NCBI RefSeq assembly: GCF_023101685.1
Contig: NZ_CP082164.1
Span: forward strand, 9,951,001 to 10,015,000
Direction: 5' to 3'
From: Bradyrhizobium sp. 186
Lineage (GTDB): Bacteria > Pseudomonadota > Alphaproteobacteria > Rhizobiales > Xanthobacteraceae
DNA length: 64,000 nucleotides
Positions 36,172-47,074 of the stretch are shown here, in pieces (position 1 is the stretch's first letter; each line of letters starts with the position of its first letter). The notes under the pieces are model-generated. The model made no database searches. It saw only the letters and a program-made list of their open reading frames with translations, and was not told where the DNA came from. The position numbers were made by a program, and so were the translations under genes.

Positions 36172-37534
36172 CGACGGGAAGATGCCTCTACAAGGCGAGC
36201 TGGCCGTCACGCTGCAATCGCAGGCGGATGCGCGCAGCGAGCTGATCGGCACTGCTCCGACCGACGACGAGACCAACCGCAAGAACATGGCGCTGCTGAT
36301 CCAGCTGCGCTGGACCGCGGTGGTCGGCCAGATCGTCACCATCGGCGGCGTGCATTTCTGGCTCGGCATTCCCTTGCCGCTGACCCGCATGGGCGCTGTG
36401 ATCGGCGCGCTGGTCTTTCTCAATGTCTCGAGCCTGGTCTGGGTGCGCCATCGCGCCGCGATCACCAACAACGAGCTGCTGGTCGCGCTGATGCTCGATG
36501 TCGCAGCCCTGACCGCGCAGCTCTACCTCAGCGGCGGCGCCACCAATCCCTTCACCTCGCTGTTCCTGCTCCAGGTGACGCTGGGTGCGGTGCTGCTCAA
36601 TGCCCGCTCGACCTGGTCGCTGGTCGCGCTGACCTGCGCGAGTTTTGTCTGGCTGACGGTCGCATACCGGCCGCTCGACCTACCGCCGAATCCACTGAGC
36701 GAGACCTACACGCTCACCGTGGCCGGCATGCTGTTGGGCTTCGTTCTCAACGCCGTGCTGCTGGTGGTGTTCGTGACCCGCATCAATCGAAATCTCCGCC
36801 AGCGCGACGCGCATCTGGCGGCACTGCGTCAGCACGCCGCCGAGCAGGATCACATCGTCCGCATGGGCCTTCTGGCGTCCGGCGCGGCGCATGAGCTCGG
36901 CACGCCGCTCGCCTCACTCTCGGTAATCCTCAGCGACTGGCGCCGCATGCCGGATCTCGCCGCCGATCAGGAGCTCGCCGAGGATCTCGCGGAGATGGAG
37001 ACCTCGCTGCAGCGCTGCAAATCGATCGTCACGGGCATCCTTGTGTCGGCGGGGGAAGCGCGCGGCGAAGGATCGTCGCCGACGACGGTGACGGCCTTCG
37101 TCACCGCGCTGGTCGAGGAATGGCGCAACGCGCGTTCGGCGCGCACGCTCTATTTCGTCAACACCTTCGGCGAGGATGTCGCGATCGCGTCCGACGTCGC
37201 GCTGAAGCAGGTCATCTTCAACGTGCTCGACAATGCCTATGAGGTCTCGCGCGAGTGGGTCGAGCTGCTCGCCGAGCGCGAGGGCGACAGCCTCGTGCTG
37301 TCGATCAGCGACCGCGGGCCGGGCTTTGCGCCGGAGATGCTGGCGCAGCTCGGAAAGCCCTATCAGTCGAGCAAGGGTCGCGCCGGCGGCGGGCTCGGCC
37401 TGTTCCTGGTGGTAAATGTCGTGCGCAAGCTGGGCGGCAGCGTGACCGCCGAAAACCACAGGAAGCGCGGCGCCACCGTGCGCCTGACATTACCGCTCGC
37501 CACGCTCGCGATCGGAGGCAGCTTTGACGCCTGA
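36143..37534 (+). CDS. regB: RegB/ActS-type redox sensor histidine kinase
   Basis: A 463-residue membrane kinase. Six membrane segments occupy the first half, with the RegB-type quinone-binding motif SGGATNPFTSLFLL in a loop. The H box is GLLASGAAHELGTPLASLSV, unusually close to the RegB signature, and the ATPase domain has NVLDNAYE (N box), SISDRGPGFA (G1) and GGLGLFLVVNVV (G2). RegB-type kinases sense the quinone or redox state and control respiratory genes. It overlaps the SURF1 gene by 29 bp with this start; ATG at 36182 is an alternative. The neighbour response regulator is its partner. Confidence 0.9.
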   Translation: MLERSSSRPDDGKMPLQGELAVTLQSQADARSELIGTAPTDDETNRKNMALLIQLRWTAVVGQIVTIGGVHFWLGIPLPLTRMGAVIGALVFLNVSSLVWVRHRAAITNNELLVALMLDVAALTAQLYLSGGATNPFTSLFLLQVTLGAVLLNARSTWSLVALTCASFVWLTVAYRPLDLPPNPLSETYTLTVAGMLLGFVLNAVLLVVFVTRINRNLRQRDAHLAALRQHAAEQDHIVRMGLLASGAAHELGTPLASLSVILSDWRRMPDLAADQELAEDLAEMETSLQRCKSIVTGILVSAGEARGEGSSPTTVTAFVTALVEEWRNARSARTLYFVNTFGEDVAIASDVALKQVIFNVLDNAYEVSREWVELLAEREGDSLVLSISDRGPGFAPEMLAQLGKPYQSSKGRAGGGLGLFLVVNVVRKLGGSVTAENHRKRGATVRLTLPLATLAIGGSFDA

Positions 37535-38057
37535 CCGCTCGCTCATCGTCGTCGAGGACGATGCCGGCTTCGCGCGCACGCTGAAACGCTCGTTCGAGCG
37601 CCGCGGCTATGAGGTCGTGCTCGCCGCCTCGATCGAGGACGTCCGCGCCGTGCTGGAGGAAAGATCCTTCGGTTACGCCGTGGTCGACCTCAAGCTTGGC
37701 GGCGCCTCGGGGCTGGCCTGCGTCGAGCTCCTCCACACACACGATGAGGAGATGCTGATCGTGGTATTGACCGGCTTCGCCAGCATCTCGACCGCCGTCG
37801 AAGCCATCAAGCTGGGCGCCTGCCACTATCTGGCAAAGCCCTCCAACACGGACGACATCGAAGCCGCCTTCAACAAGGCCGAAGGCAATGCGGAAGTCGC
37901 GCTCGACGCGCGGCCGACCTCGATCAAGACGCTGGAATGGGAGCGCATCCACCAGACCCTGATCGAGACGGATTTCAACATTTCGGAGGCGGCGCGGCGG
38001 CTCGGGATGCACCGGCGGACATTGGCGCGGAAGCTCGAGAAGCGGCCGGTGAAGTAG
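37524..38057 (+). CDS. regA: RegA/ActR-type response regulator
   Basis: A 177-residue regulator of the RegA/PrrA/ActR/RegR family. The receiver domain has VVEDDAGFARTLKRSFERRG (acidic pair), VVDLKLGGASG (phospho-accepting Asp), VLTGFASISTAVEAIKLGA and the LAKPS Lys. The C-terminal Fis-like helix-turn-helix (NISEAARRLGMHRRTLARKL) is nearly invariant in this family. It starts with TTG and overlaps the kinase gene by 11 bp. Next to cyoABCD, autoregulated redox control of oxidase genes is likely. Confidence 0.92.
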   Translation: MTPDRSLIVVEDDAGFARTLKRSFERRGYEVVLAASIEDVRAVLEERSFGYAVVDLKLGGASGLACVELLHTHDEEMLIVVLTGFASISTAVEAIKLGACHYLAKPSNTDDIEAAFNKAEGNAEVALDARPTSIKTLEWERIHQTLIETDFNISEAARRLGMHRRTLARKLEKRPVK

Positions 38058-38077
38058 GCTCCTCTAAGCATCAAACA

Positions 38078-38105
38078 AAAAGCCCGGCCATTCGGCCGGG
38101 CTTTT
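38078..38105. terminator. Bidirectional intrinsic terminator
   Basis: The stem AAAAGCCCGGCC pairs with GGCCGGGCTTTT over 12 bp around the loop ATTC, with A runs and T runs on either side. It sits between regA (+, ends 38057) and the CarD gene (-, ends 38134), so it can end transcription from both. Confidence 0.9.
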
Positions 38106-38133
38106 GATCTGTTGCGATGGACGCGAGAAGCGC

Positions 38134-38985
38134 TTACGCCGCCTCGTCGGCGACCGTGGCGCCGTCGCCTTCGTCGGTATCGCCCTCGGCATCCGCCTCA
38201 CCTTCGGCGGCTTCCGTCTTGGCGCCGGTGCGCCGCGGGCTCTTGGCGAGCTGAGCCTCGATCTCCTTGACCGCTTCGGTCTCGGTCGAGTGCTGCACCA
38301 CCGCGATCTCGCGGGAGAGACGATCGAGCGCCGCTTCATAGAGCTGGCGTTCAGAGTACGACTGCTCGGGCTGCGACTCGGAGCGGTAAAGGTCGCGCAC
38401 GACTTCCGCGATCGCGACGATGTCGCCCGAATTGATCTTCGCTTCGTACTCCTGGGCGCGGCGCGACCACATGGTGCGCTTGACGCGGGCGCGGCCCTTG
38501 AGCGTCTCGAGTGCGCGCTTCACCAGCGCGGGCTCGGACAGCTTGCGCATGCCGACATTGGCGACCTTGGCGGTCGGAACGCGCAACGTCATCTTGTCCT
38601 TGATGAAGTTGATGACGAACAGCTCGAGCTTGGCACCGGCGATCTCCTGCTCCTCGATGGCCAGGATCTGGCCGACGCCGTGAGCGGGATAGACGACGAA
38701 TTCATTGGCCTTGAAGCCCTGGCGCTGGGTCACGACCTTCTTTTCCTCGACCTTCGGCGCGGGTGCAGCGGTCTTCACGACCGGCTTGGCAGCGACGGGA
38801 GCCTTGGCAGGAGCGGGAGCCTTGGCAGGGGCGGCAGCAACGGGGGCCTTCGGAGCAACAGTCTTGGCAGCGGGCGCCTTGGCCGCGGGGGCCTTGGCTG
38901 CGGGAGCCTTGTAAGTGGGAGCCTTGGCAGCAACAGGCTTGGAAACGGTCGCTTTCGCGGCAGTTTTGGCAGTCTTGTGAGGCAT
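38134..38985 (-). CDS. CarD-family transcriptional regulator
   Basis: The conserved CarD/TRCF-type RNA polymerase-binding domain starts near QGFKANEFVVYPAHGVGQIL and runs through KMTLRVPTAKVANVGMRKLS to RTMWSRRAQEYEAKINSGDI. Such proteins bind the beta subunit and stabilise open promoter complexes. Before it lies a Lys/Ala/Pro-rich stretch with repeated KAPAAKAPAAK, like histone H1 tails, and an acidic end follows it. The start used is ATG at 38985 (283 aa); an in-frame GTG at 39186 would give 350 residues, with more Lys/Ala-rich sequence. Which is used cannot be told from here. Confidence 0.85.
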   Translation of the reverse strand: MPHKTAKTAAKATVSKPVAAKAPTYKAPAAKAPAAKAPAAKTVAPKAPVAAAPAKAPAPAKAPVAAKPVVKTAAPAPKVEEKKVVTQRQGFKANEFVVYPAHGVGQILAIEEQEIAGAKLELFVINFIKDKMTLRVPTAKVANVGMRKLSEPALVKRALETLKGRARVKRTMWSRRAQEYEAKINSGDIVAIAEVVRDLYRSESQPEQSYSERQLYEAALDRLSREIAVVQHSTETEAVKEIEAQLAKSPRRTGAKTEAAEGEADAEGDTDEGDGATVADEAA

Positions 38986-39332
38986 TGCGCTTCTTTTGTT
39001 CTTCGAGGACTTTGCAGCCGGCGGCGCCTTGGCGGCGGCCCGACCCTTGGATGCGCTACGGCTGGCCGCGGCGGCTTTTTTGGCCTCCTTGTGGGAAGCC
39101 CTCGCTGAAGTACTCTTTTTACGCGTTTTCTGTGACACAGCCTGCGCGCGGAAACTGCCACGCCCCTGTTCGACATTTGGTTTCACGGGAACCCACAGGG
39201 GCCAATCGGGCCGACGAGGTTCGGCTTAATGTGCCCAATATAGCACATTTCCCGCAAAAATCAATGGTTTAGGGGTCTTGAGGGCTGGTTTTCGGCCCGT
39301 TCGGCGCTATTAGGGTTAAGTTTGGGCCCGAA

Positions 39333-39671
39333 TTAGTCTCCGGAGCCGGGGTTCGGAGAGAAATACTTCTCGAACTTGCCCTCCGTCCCGTCGAATTCCT
39401 TCGCATCGGGAGGTGATTCTTTCTTCTGGGTGATGTTCGGCCAGCTCTTGGCGTAGTCGGCGTTGACCTGGAGCCACTTTTCCAGGCCCGGTTCCGTGTC
39501 CGGCTTGATGGCGTCGGCGGGGCATTCCGGCTCGCACACGCCGCAGTCGATGCATTCGTCAGGATGGATGACGAGCATGTTCTCGCCCTCGTAGAAACAG
39601 TCGACGGGGCAGACCTCGACGCAGTCGGTGTACTTGCACTTGATGCACGCTTCAGTGACGACGTAAGTCAT
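39333..39671 (-). CDS. fdxA: Seven-iron-type ferredoxin
   Basis: A 112-residue ferredoxin with [18 protein letters not shown] in the first cluster region and [16 protein letters not shown] in the second. This spacing is that of FdxA proteins with one [3Fe-4S] and one [4Fe-4S] cluster, with an extended C-terminus ([19 protein letters not shown]). It carries electrons at low potential. It is single, on the minus strand, with an S4 protein gene beyond its start. Confidence 0.95.
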   Translation of the reverse strand: MTYVVTEACIKCKYTDCVEVCPVDCFYEGENMLVIHPDECIDCGVCEPECPADAIKPDTEPGLEKWLQVNADYAKSWPNITQKKESPPDAKEFDGTEGKFEKYFSPNPGSGD

Positions 39672-39803
39672 CGAACGCTCCGAAAAGCTCTTTTAAAACT
39701 TGCGGCTTGCGTAGCGCGGATGGCCCGGCGCTGCAAGCTCGGGGACGACCGATCATGACTGCTTTCGGCGTGTGATCAGCCAAGAAATGAATACGAAGCG
39801 CAA

Positions 39804-40088
39804 TTAATTGCGTTTCGTATCGCCGAGCTCTTCATAGAGCACGCGTGCCGAGGCAGCATCGCCGCGGCGCTCGTTGAAGGCGGTGACCTTCAAAACGCGC
39901 ACGGTGCGATCGAGTGCGACCGTCAAGACGTCGCCGAGCTTGACCGCATGCCCCGGCGATTTCTCGCGCACGCCGTTGACACGGACGTGGCCGGTTTCGA
40001 CGAGCTCAGCCGCGGAGGTGCGCGCCTTCACCACCCGCGCATGCCACAGCCATTTGTCGAGACGCTGCCGTTCGGTCGTGGGCGTTAT
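39804..40088 (-). CDS. S4-domain RNA-binding protein (HslR-like), unusual start
   Basis: The S4 fold begins TERQRLDKWLWHARVVKART and runs through GHVRVNGVREKSPGHAVKLG to VLTVALDRTVRVLKV, like the heat-shock protein HslR, which binds 50S subunits with stalled peptidyl-tRNA. The frame between the helicase stop (40100-40098) and the S4 domain has no ATG, GTG or TTG: after TAG CGA AGA GGA the codons are ATA ACG CCC ACG. GAGGA precedes the ATA at 40088-40086, which is therefore the likely start. A start at the GTG at 40034 would cut off half of the domain. ATA start or a mutated ATG are the two options. Confidence 0.7.
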   Translation of the reverse strand: MTPTTERQRLDKWLWHARVVKARTSAAELVETGHVRVNGVREKSPGHAVKLGDVLTVALDRTVRVLKVTAFNERRGDAASARVLYEELGDTKRN

Positions 40089-40097
40089 TCCTCTTCG

Positions 40098-43487
<3,390 letters not shown>

Positions 43488-43568
43488 GTCTGAATGATTA
43501 GGTAGTGGCGATTGGGGCGAATGTCAGTGCTGTTTGGGGCGCTCTTGGCGCGAAGCGCCTGGAAGTCA

Positions 43569-43716
43569 CCTCGCCCCGCTTGCGGGGAGAGGTCGAATTC
43601 GAGCGCAGCTCGAATTCGGGTGAGGGGGGCTCTCCGCAAGCGCAGCTATCACCGAATTCGTGGAAGCAGCCCCTCACCCCAACCCTCTCCCCGTAAGAAC
43701 GGGGCGAGGGAGAAGG
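43569..43716. repeat. Type D palindromic repeat
   Basis: CCTCGCCCCGCTTGCGGGGA to ACCCTCTCCCCGTAAGAACG is a long imperfect inverted repeat. Within it, CGAATTCGAGCGCAGCTCGA forms an inner hairpin. It lies between the helicase and DUF3108 genes. Confidence 0.65.
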
Positions 43717-44121
43717 GAGGATCGCCCAAACCTCTCGCAACTGTCTCACTTTGCGACGCTTTTCCCTGGCTCTTTAAGCTTCGGAACGAGTCTAGAACGA
43801 ATCGCGGCCGAATCGCTGACTCCCGGTTGAGTCCCGTTCCGTTCACGCAACATGTCGCGGGATCATATCTTTGATCGCACTAGATGGAGTTTTGGGCTGC
43901 CGTACAAGCGTCGATTTGATGGCGGGTTCCTTAAAATTGGGGACGGCGCGGAGTCGAATCAGAATCGAGGCGGAGTCAAATGGATTCGGCCTCCAACAAA
44001 AAAAGTCGAAAACAACCCCATGCACAGTAGAACGCGGAATCGGGTGACGGCGCGTAAGGCGTTGAAGCGGCGTTCCAAGTTCTCTTCCTTGTGATTCCGG
44101 GAGGCGCGTCAACGGAAGGGC
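43717..44121. other. Intergenic stretch without a convincing gene
   Basis: I see no credible coding region here. Short open frames exist on both strands but lack start signals and family marks. The sequence is somewhat AT-richer than the flanks. Confidence 0.5.
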
Positions 44122-44202
44122 CGTAGCCCGTATGGAGCACAGCGGAATACGGGGGCCGCGGGCGAAAATCCCGGATTGCGCTTCGTTCCATCCGGGCTAC
44201 GC
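44122..44202. repeat. Hairpin repeat with CGTAGCCCG arms
   Basis: CGTAGCCCGTATGGAGC pairs imperfectly with TTCCATCCGGGCTACG, with a GC-rich centre. It lies just past the stop of the DUF3108 gene on the opposite strand. Confidence 0.6.
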
Positions 44203-44213
44203 GGACGCAGCGC

Positions 44214-45089
44214 TTACTGCGTCTTCGCGACCCGCGGCGGCTGGGCTGACGTGACGAAGCTCGTCGCTTCCAGCATCGCCGGCCCCAAGGGCGTCGGCAC
44301 TTTCAGCCAGAACGGAACCAAAATCCGCGTGCCCGCGACGGGGGCGAAGGCGATCTCGATGTTGCGCTGGGCGGCGAGGTATTTGATCACGGGGCGGTCG
44401 GGGATGTAGCCGGCCACGGGGACGAAAAACAGCGAGCAGACCACGACCGGGCCGTGATAGCCCTTCTCCGCCTTGACGGTTTCCATGCGCTTGAAATCGA
44501 GCTTGAGGTCGTAGCGCATGCGGCCGTCGAACACCGGCGCGGCGTTGTGGCAGGCCTCCGGCGACATCAGATCACCGGTGCCGGGCACGCGCAGCAGCGA
44601 GGCCGTCATCGGGTCCCAGACGCCGCGGCGATGCGCCTCGGTGACGACGACGCGGTCGGCATCGACCGGCGGCTCCGGCACGATGCCGAACTCCTTCACA
44701 TTGCCCTTGTCGAGCGTGATGCGGATCTCTTCGGTCTTCTTCGAGGTGGTGGTGGAGGCCTGGTAGCCGGTCGCGACCAGCGCGCCGTTGACCACCCGCC
44801 CCTGCGAAGCGCCGGTGCCGGACCCGTTCGCAATCGATTTCAGCAGCCCCGACGTGCCGCCGGAGGCCGCGGCCGCAAACACATCGTCCTGGATATCGAC
44901 GGTCCAGGCGCCCCGGCCGACCGGAATGCCGGCCAGCGTCGCCTCATACTGCGCCTCGAGCTTGCCCTGTGCCGCCGCCGGCGCCGCGCCCCAAGCCGCA
45001 GCCAGCCCGCAAAGGGCCGCCAAGACCAGCCGGCCAGCATGACGCAGCCGGGGCAGACGTGGGGTCAGGGTGTGCACGAAGCCATCCAA
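44214..45089 (-). CDS. DUF3108-domain exported protein
   Basis: A 291-residue protein with a signal-like N-terminus (RLVLAALCGLAAAWGAAPAAA). The domain begins LEAQYEATLAGIPVGRGAW and ends LAAQRNIEIAFAPVAGTRIL, the DUF3108 pattern of beta-rich periplasmic proteins of unknown role. Its N-terminal 28 residues before the signal are uncertain; an internal Met start is possible. It is divergent from rpmB with 469 bp between them. Confidence 0.85.
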   Translation of the reverse strand: MDGFVHTLTPRLPRLRHAGRLVLAALCGLAAAWGAAPAAAQGKLEAQYEATLAGIPVGRGAWTVDIQDDVFAAAASGGTSGLLKSIANGSGTGASQGRVVNGALVATGYQASTTTSKKTEEIRITLDKGNVKEFGIVPEPPVDADRVVVTEAHRRGVWDPMTASLLRVPGTGDLMSPEACHNAAPVFDGRMRYDLKLDFKRMETVKAEKGYHGPVVVCSLFFVPVAGYIPDRPVIKYLAAQRNIEIAFAPVAGTRILVPFWLKVPTPLGPAMLEATSFVTSAQPPRVAKTQ

Positions 45090-45261
45090 TGGGGCCGTCA
45101 GGCCTTGCTAGTTAAGCCACAAATCGCGGCAAACAATGTGTCCGGTCCCAAGGCTTCCGGAACTCCGCCGGACTTTTCGGGTGCGAATACGCCCTTTATG
45201 TGTTGGTAAGCGGTTTTAAACACTGCCGTTTTGGTGATCGGGGGCGGCCGCGGGCGCGGTA

Positions 45262-45403
45262 ACCTCTCCCGCTTGCGGGAGAGGTCGCGCCGAAGGCGCG
45301 GGTGAGGGCTCTCTCCTCTTGGGGACACCACCTGTGATAACGAGTGCCCCTCCGCGGAGGCACCCCCACCCCAACCCTCCCCCGCAAGCGGGAGAGGGGG
45401 CGG
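45262..45403. repeat. Type D palindromic repeat
   Basis: CCTCTCCCGCTTGCGGGAGA and CCTCCCCCGCAAGCGGGAGA border a repeat with GTCGCGCCGAAGGCGCGGGT inside. It fills part of the 469-bp gap before rpmB; the rest (45404-45558) must hold the rpmB promoter. Confidence 0.7.
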
Positions 45404-45558
45404 ACCGCCGCCGGCGCGGCCTAAACCGGCCCGTCGCCTTGACGTCCCGCCGCTTCCCCCCTATACGTCCGCCGCTCCCTGCAAGGACAGAGAATTTGCC
45501 CCCGTGGCGCCCCGGATGGCGGCCGCAAATCGTTGGGGGAAAGATTGAGGATTTTGAG

Positions 45559-45867
45559 ATGTCTCGTCGCTGCGAATTGACGGCCAAGGGCCCCCAGGTC
45601 GGCCACACGGTCAGCCACTCCAACATCAAGACCAAGCGGCGCTTCCTGCCGAACCTGTGCAACGTGACCTTCATCAGCGAAGCACTCGGCCGCAACGTGC
45701 GCCTGCGCGTCTCCACCAACGCGATCAAGAGCGTCGACCACAATGGCGGCTTCGACGCCTTTTTGCTCAAGGCCAAGGCCGACGTGCTGTCGCCGCGCGC
45801 CCTCGAGCTGAAGCGCGCCATCCAGAAGAAGGTCGGCGAGACCGCGCCGGTGAAGAAGGCGAGCTAA
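45559..45867 (+). CDS. rpmB: 50S ribosomal protein L28
   Basis: A 102-residue L28 with [38 protein letters not shown], and the [20 protein letters not shown] core; the size is normal for rhizobial L28. GAGG stands a few bases upstream of ATG at 45559. It assembles into the large ribosomal subunit. A hairpin and T-run terminator follow at 45938. Confidence 0.97.
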   Translation: MSRRCELTAKGPQVGHTVSHSNIKTKRRFLPNLCNVTFISEALGRNVRLRVSTNAIKSVDHNGGFDAFLLKAKADVLSPRALELKRAIQKKVGETAPVKKAS

Positions 45868-45937
45868 GAGTTACGAGCTGGGCCTGAGGCTGGCGTAAGC
45901 GTCCAGTCGCGTAGGCTTAAGCGGACAGAGTTTGTGA

Positions 45938-45969
45938 AGCGGCCCGGTCGGAAGACCTGGCCGCTTTTT
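45938..45969 (+). terminator. Intrinsic terminator after rpmB
   Basis: AGCGGCCCGGTC pairs with GACCTGGCCGCT (one mismatch) around a GGAA tetraloop and runs into TTTTT. It is 70 bp after the rpmB stop and marks the border to the AT-richer SIR2 region. Confidence 0.85.
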
Positions 45970-46075
45970 GTTGCGGCGCCGCTCAGCTTTATCCAGTGAC
46001 CATGTGCATTGAAGGGCGCCTTCGAATCGTCGACTATGCATCGACACAACTCCAACGCGTACTTCAGTGCTCCAT

Positions 46076-47074
46076 ATGCGCTTCTTTGCACGCGGCCCGA
46101 ATATTCCTGAATCCCTGCTCGAAGATCGCGACAACGGAAACGTGGTCTTCTTTTGTGGCGCAGGCATCTCGCGTCCGGCGGGATTGCCCGGTTTCATCGA
46201 ACTCGCCGAGCAGGTTCTTGAGGAACTTGGTCCTCCTCCCGAAGCCAAAGTACGAGAAATGGTTGCTCGCGCCAAGGAGGAGCCGGATGGGGCAATATCT
46301 CTCGATCAAGTATTCAGTCTGTTTCAACGCGAGTACGGGGCTGACAATATTCAGGAGGTTGTCAGCAGGCTCCTGAGCCCACCTTCTTCGGCAAATCTAG
46401 ATTATCATTCGACCGTCCTGCGGCTGTCTAGAAATGCCGCACGTCAGCTTCAAATAGTGACAACGAATTTTGATTTGCTTTTTGAACGTGCACAGAGTGG
46501 CATTCGGCGTAACGTCGCGCCAGCTCTGCCAGACTTATCGAGCGGCCAACCTCTGGTAGGTTTAGTTTATCTTCACGGCAGGCTGCCCTCTGAGCCGGAC
46601 TCACTGGAACAATATCAGCTGATACTGAGCAGCTCGGACTTTGGGCGCGCCTATCTCGCCGATGGGTGGGCAACCCGCTTTGTCCGTGATCTTTTAAAGA
46701 ACTACGTAATCGTTTTGCTGGGCTATTCCGCAAACGATCCACCCGTTCGTTACCTGCTTGAGGGCCTCCACGCAAAAGGCACCAACAACCCAGCGAAGAT
46801 CTTCGCGTTCGATCAAGGAACAGAGATTGAGGTTCTCAATAGATGGCACGATCGCGGCGTCACCGCGCTGGCCTACCCGGCATCCCCTGCGCATTCGGCC
46901 TTGTGGGATACATTGCGAGCGTGGGCAGATAGATCCGATGATTTAGAAAAATGGCGTCGCTCGATCTTGGACTTGGCATCAACGAGTCCACGGCAACTGT
47001 CTCCACACGAGCGCGGCCAAGTCGTCTCCCTCATTAGAACCGCTGAAGGCGCGAAACTCTTTGCGGAGGCGTAG
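46076..47074 (+). CDS. SIR2-domain fragment upstream of the first stop
   Basis: If translated as written, this 332-residue piece holds the full SIR2-like domain, with GYSANDPPVRYLLEGL and AKIFAFDQGTEIEVLNRW at its end. It could still make a folded domain, but it is the first segment of the broken gene at 46076-49875, not an independent gene. A start at GTG 46067 is possible; no clear ribosome-binding site is seen for either. Confidence 0.5.
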   Translation: MRFFARGPNIPESLLEDRDNGNVVFFCGAGISRPAGLPGFIELAEQVLEELGPPPEAKVREMVARAKEEPDGAISLDQVFSLFQREYGADNIQEVVSRLLSPPSSANLDYHSTVLRLSRNAARQLQIVTTNFDLLFERAQSGIRRNVAPALPDLSSGQPLVGLVYLHGRLPSEPDSLEQYQLILSSSDFGRAYLADGWATRFVRDLLKNYVIVLLGYSANDPPVRYLLEGLHAKGTNNPAKIFAFDQGTEIEVLNRWHDRGVTALAYPASPAHSALWDTLRAWADRSDDLEKWRRSILDLASTSPRQLSPHERGQVVSLIRTAEGAKLFAEA

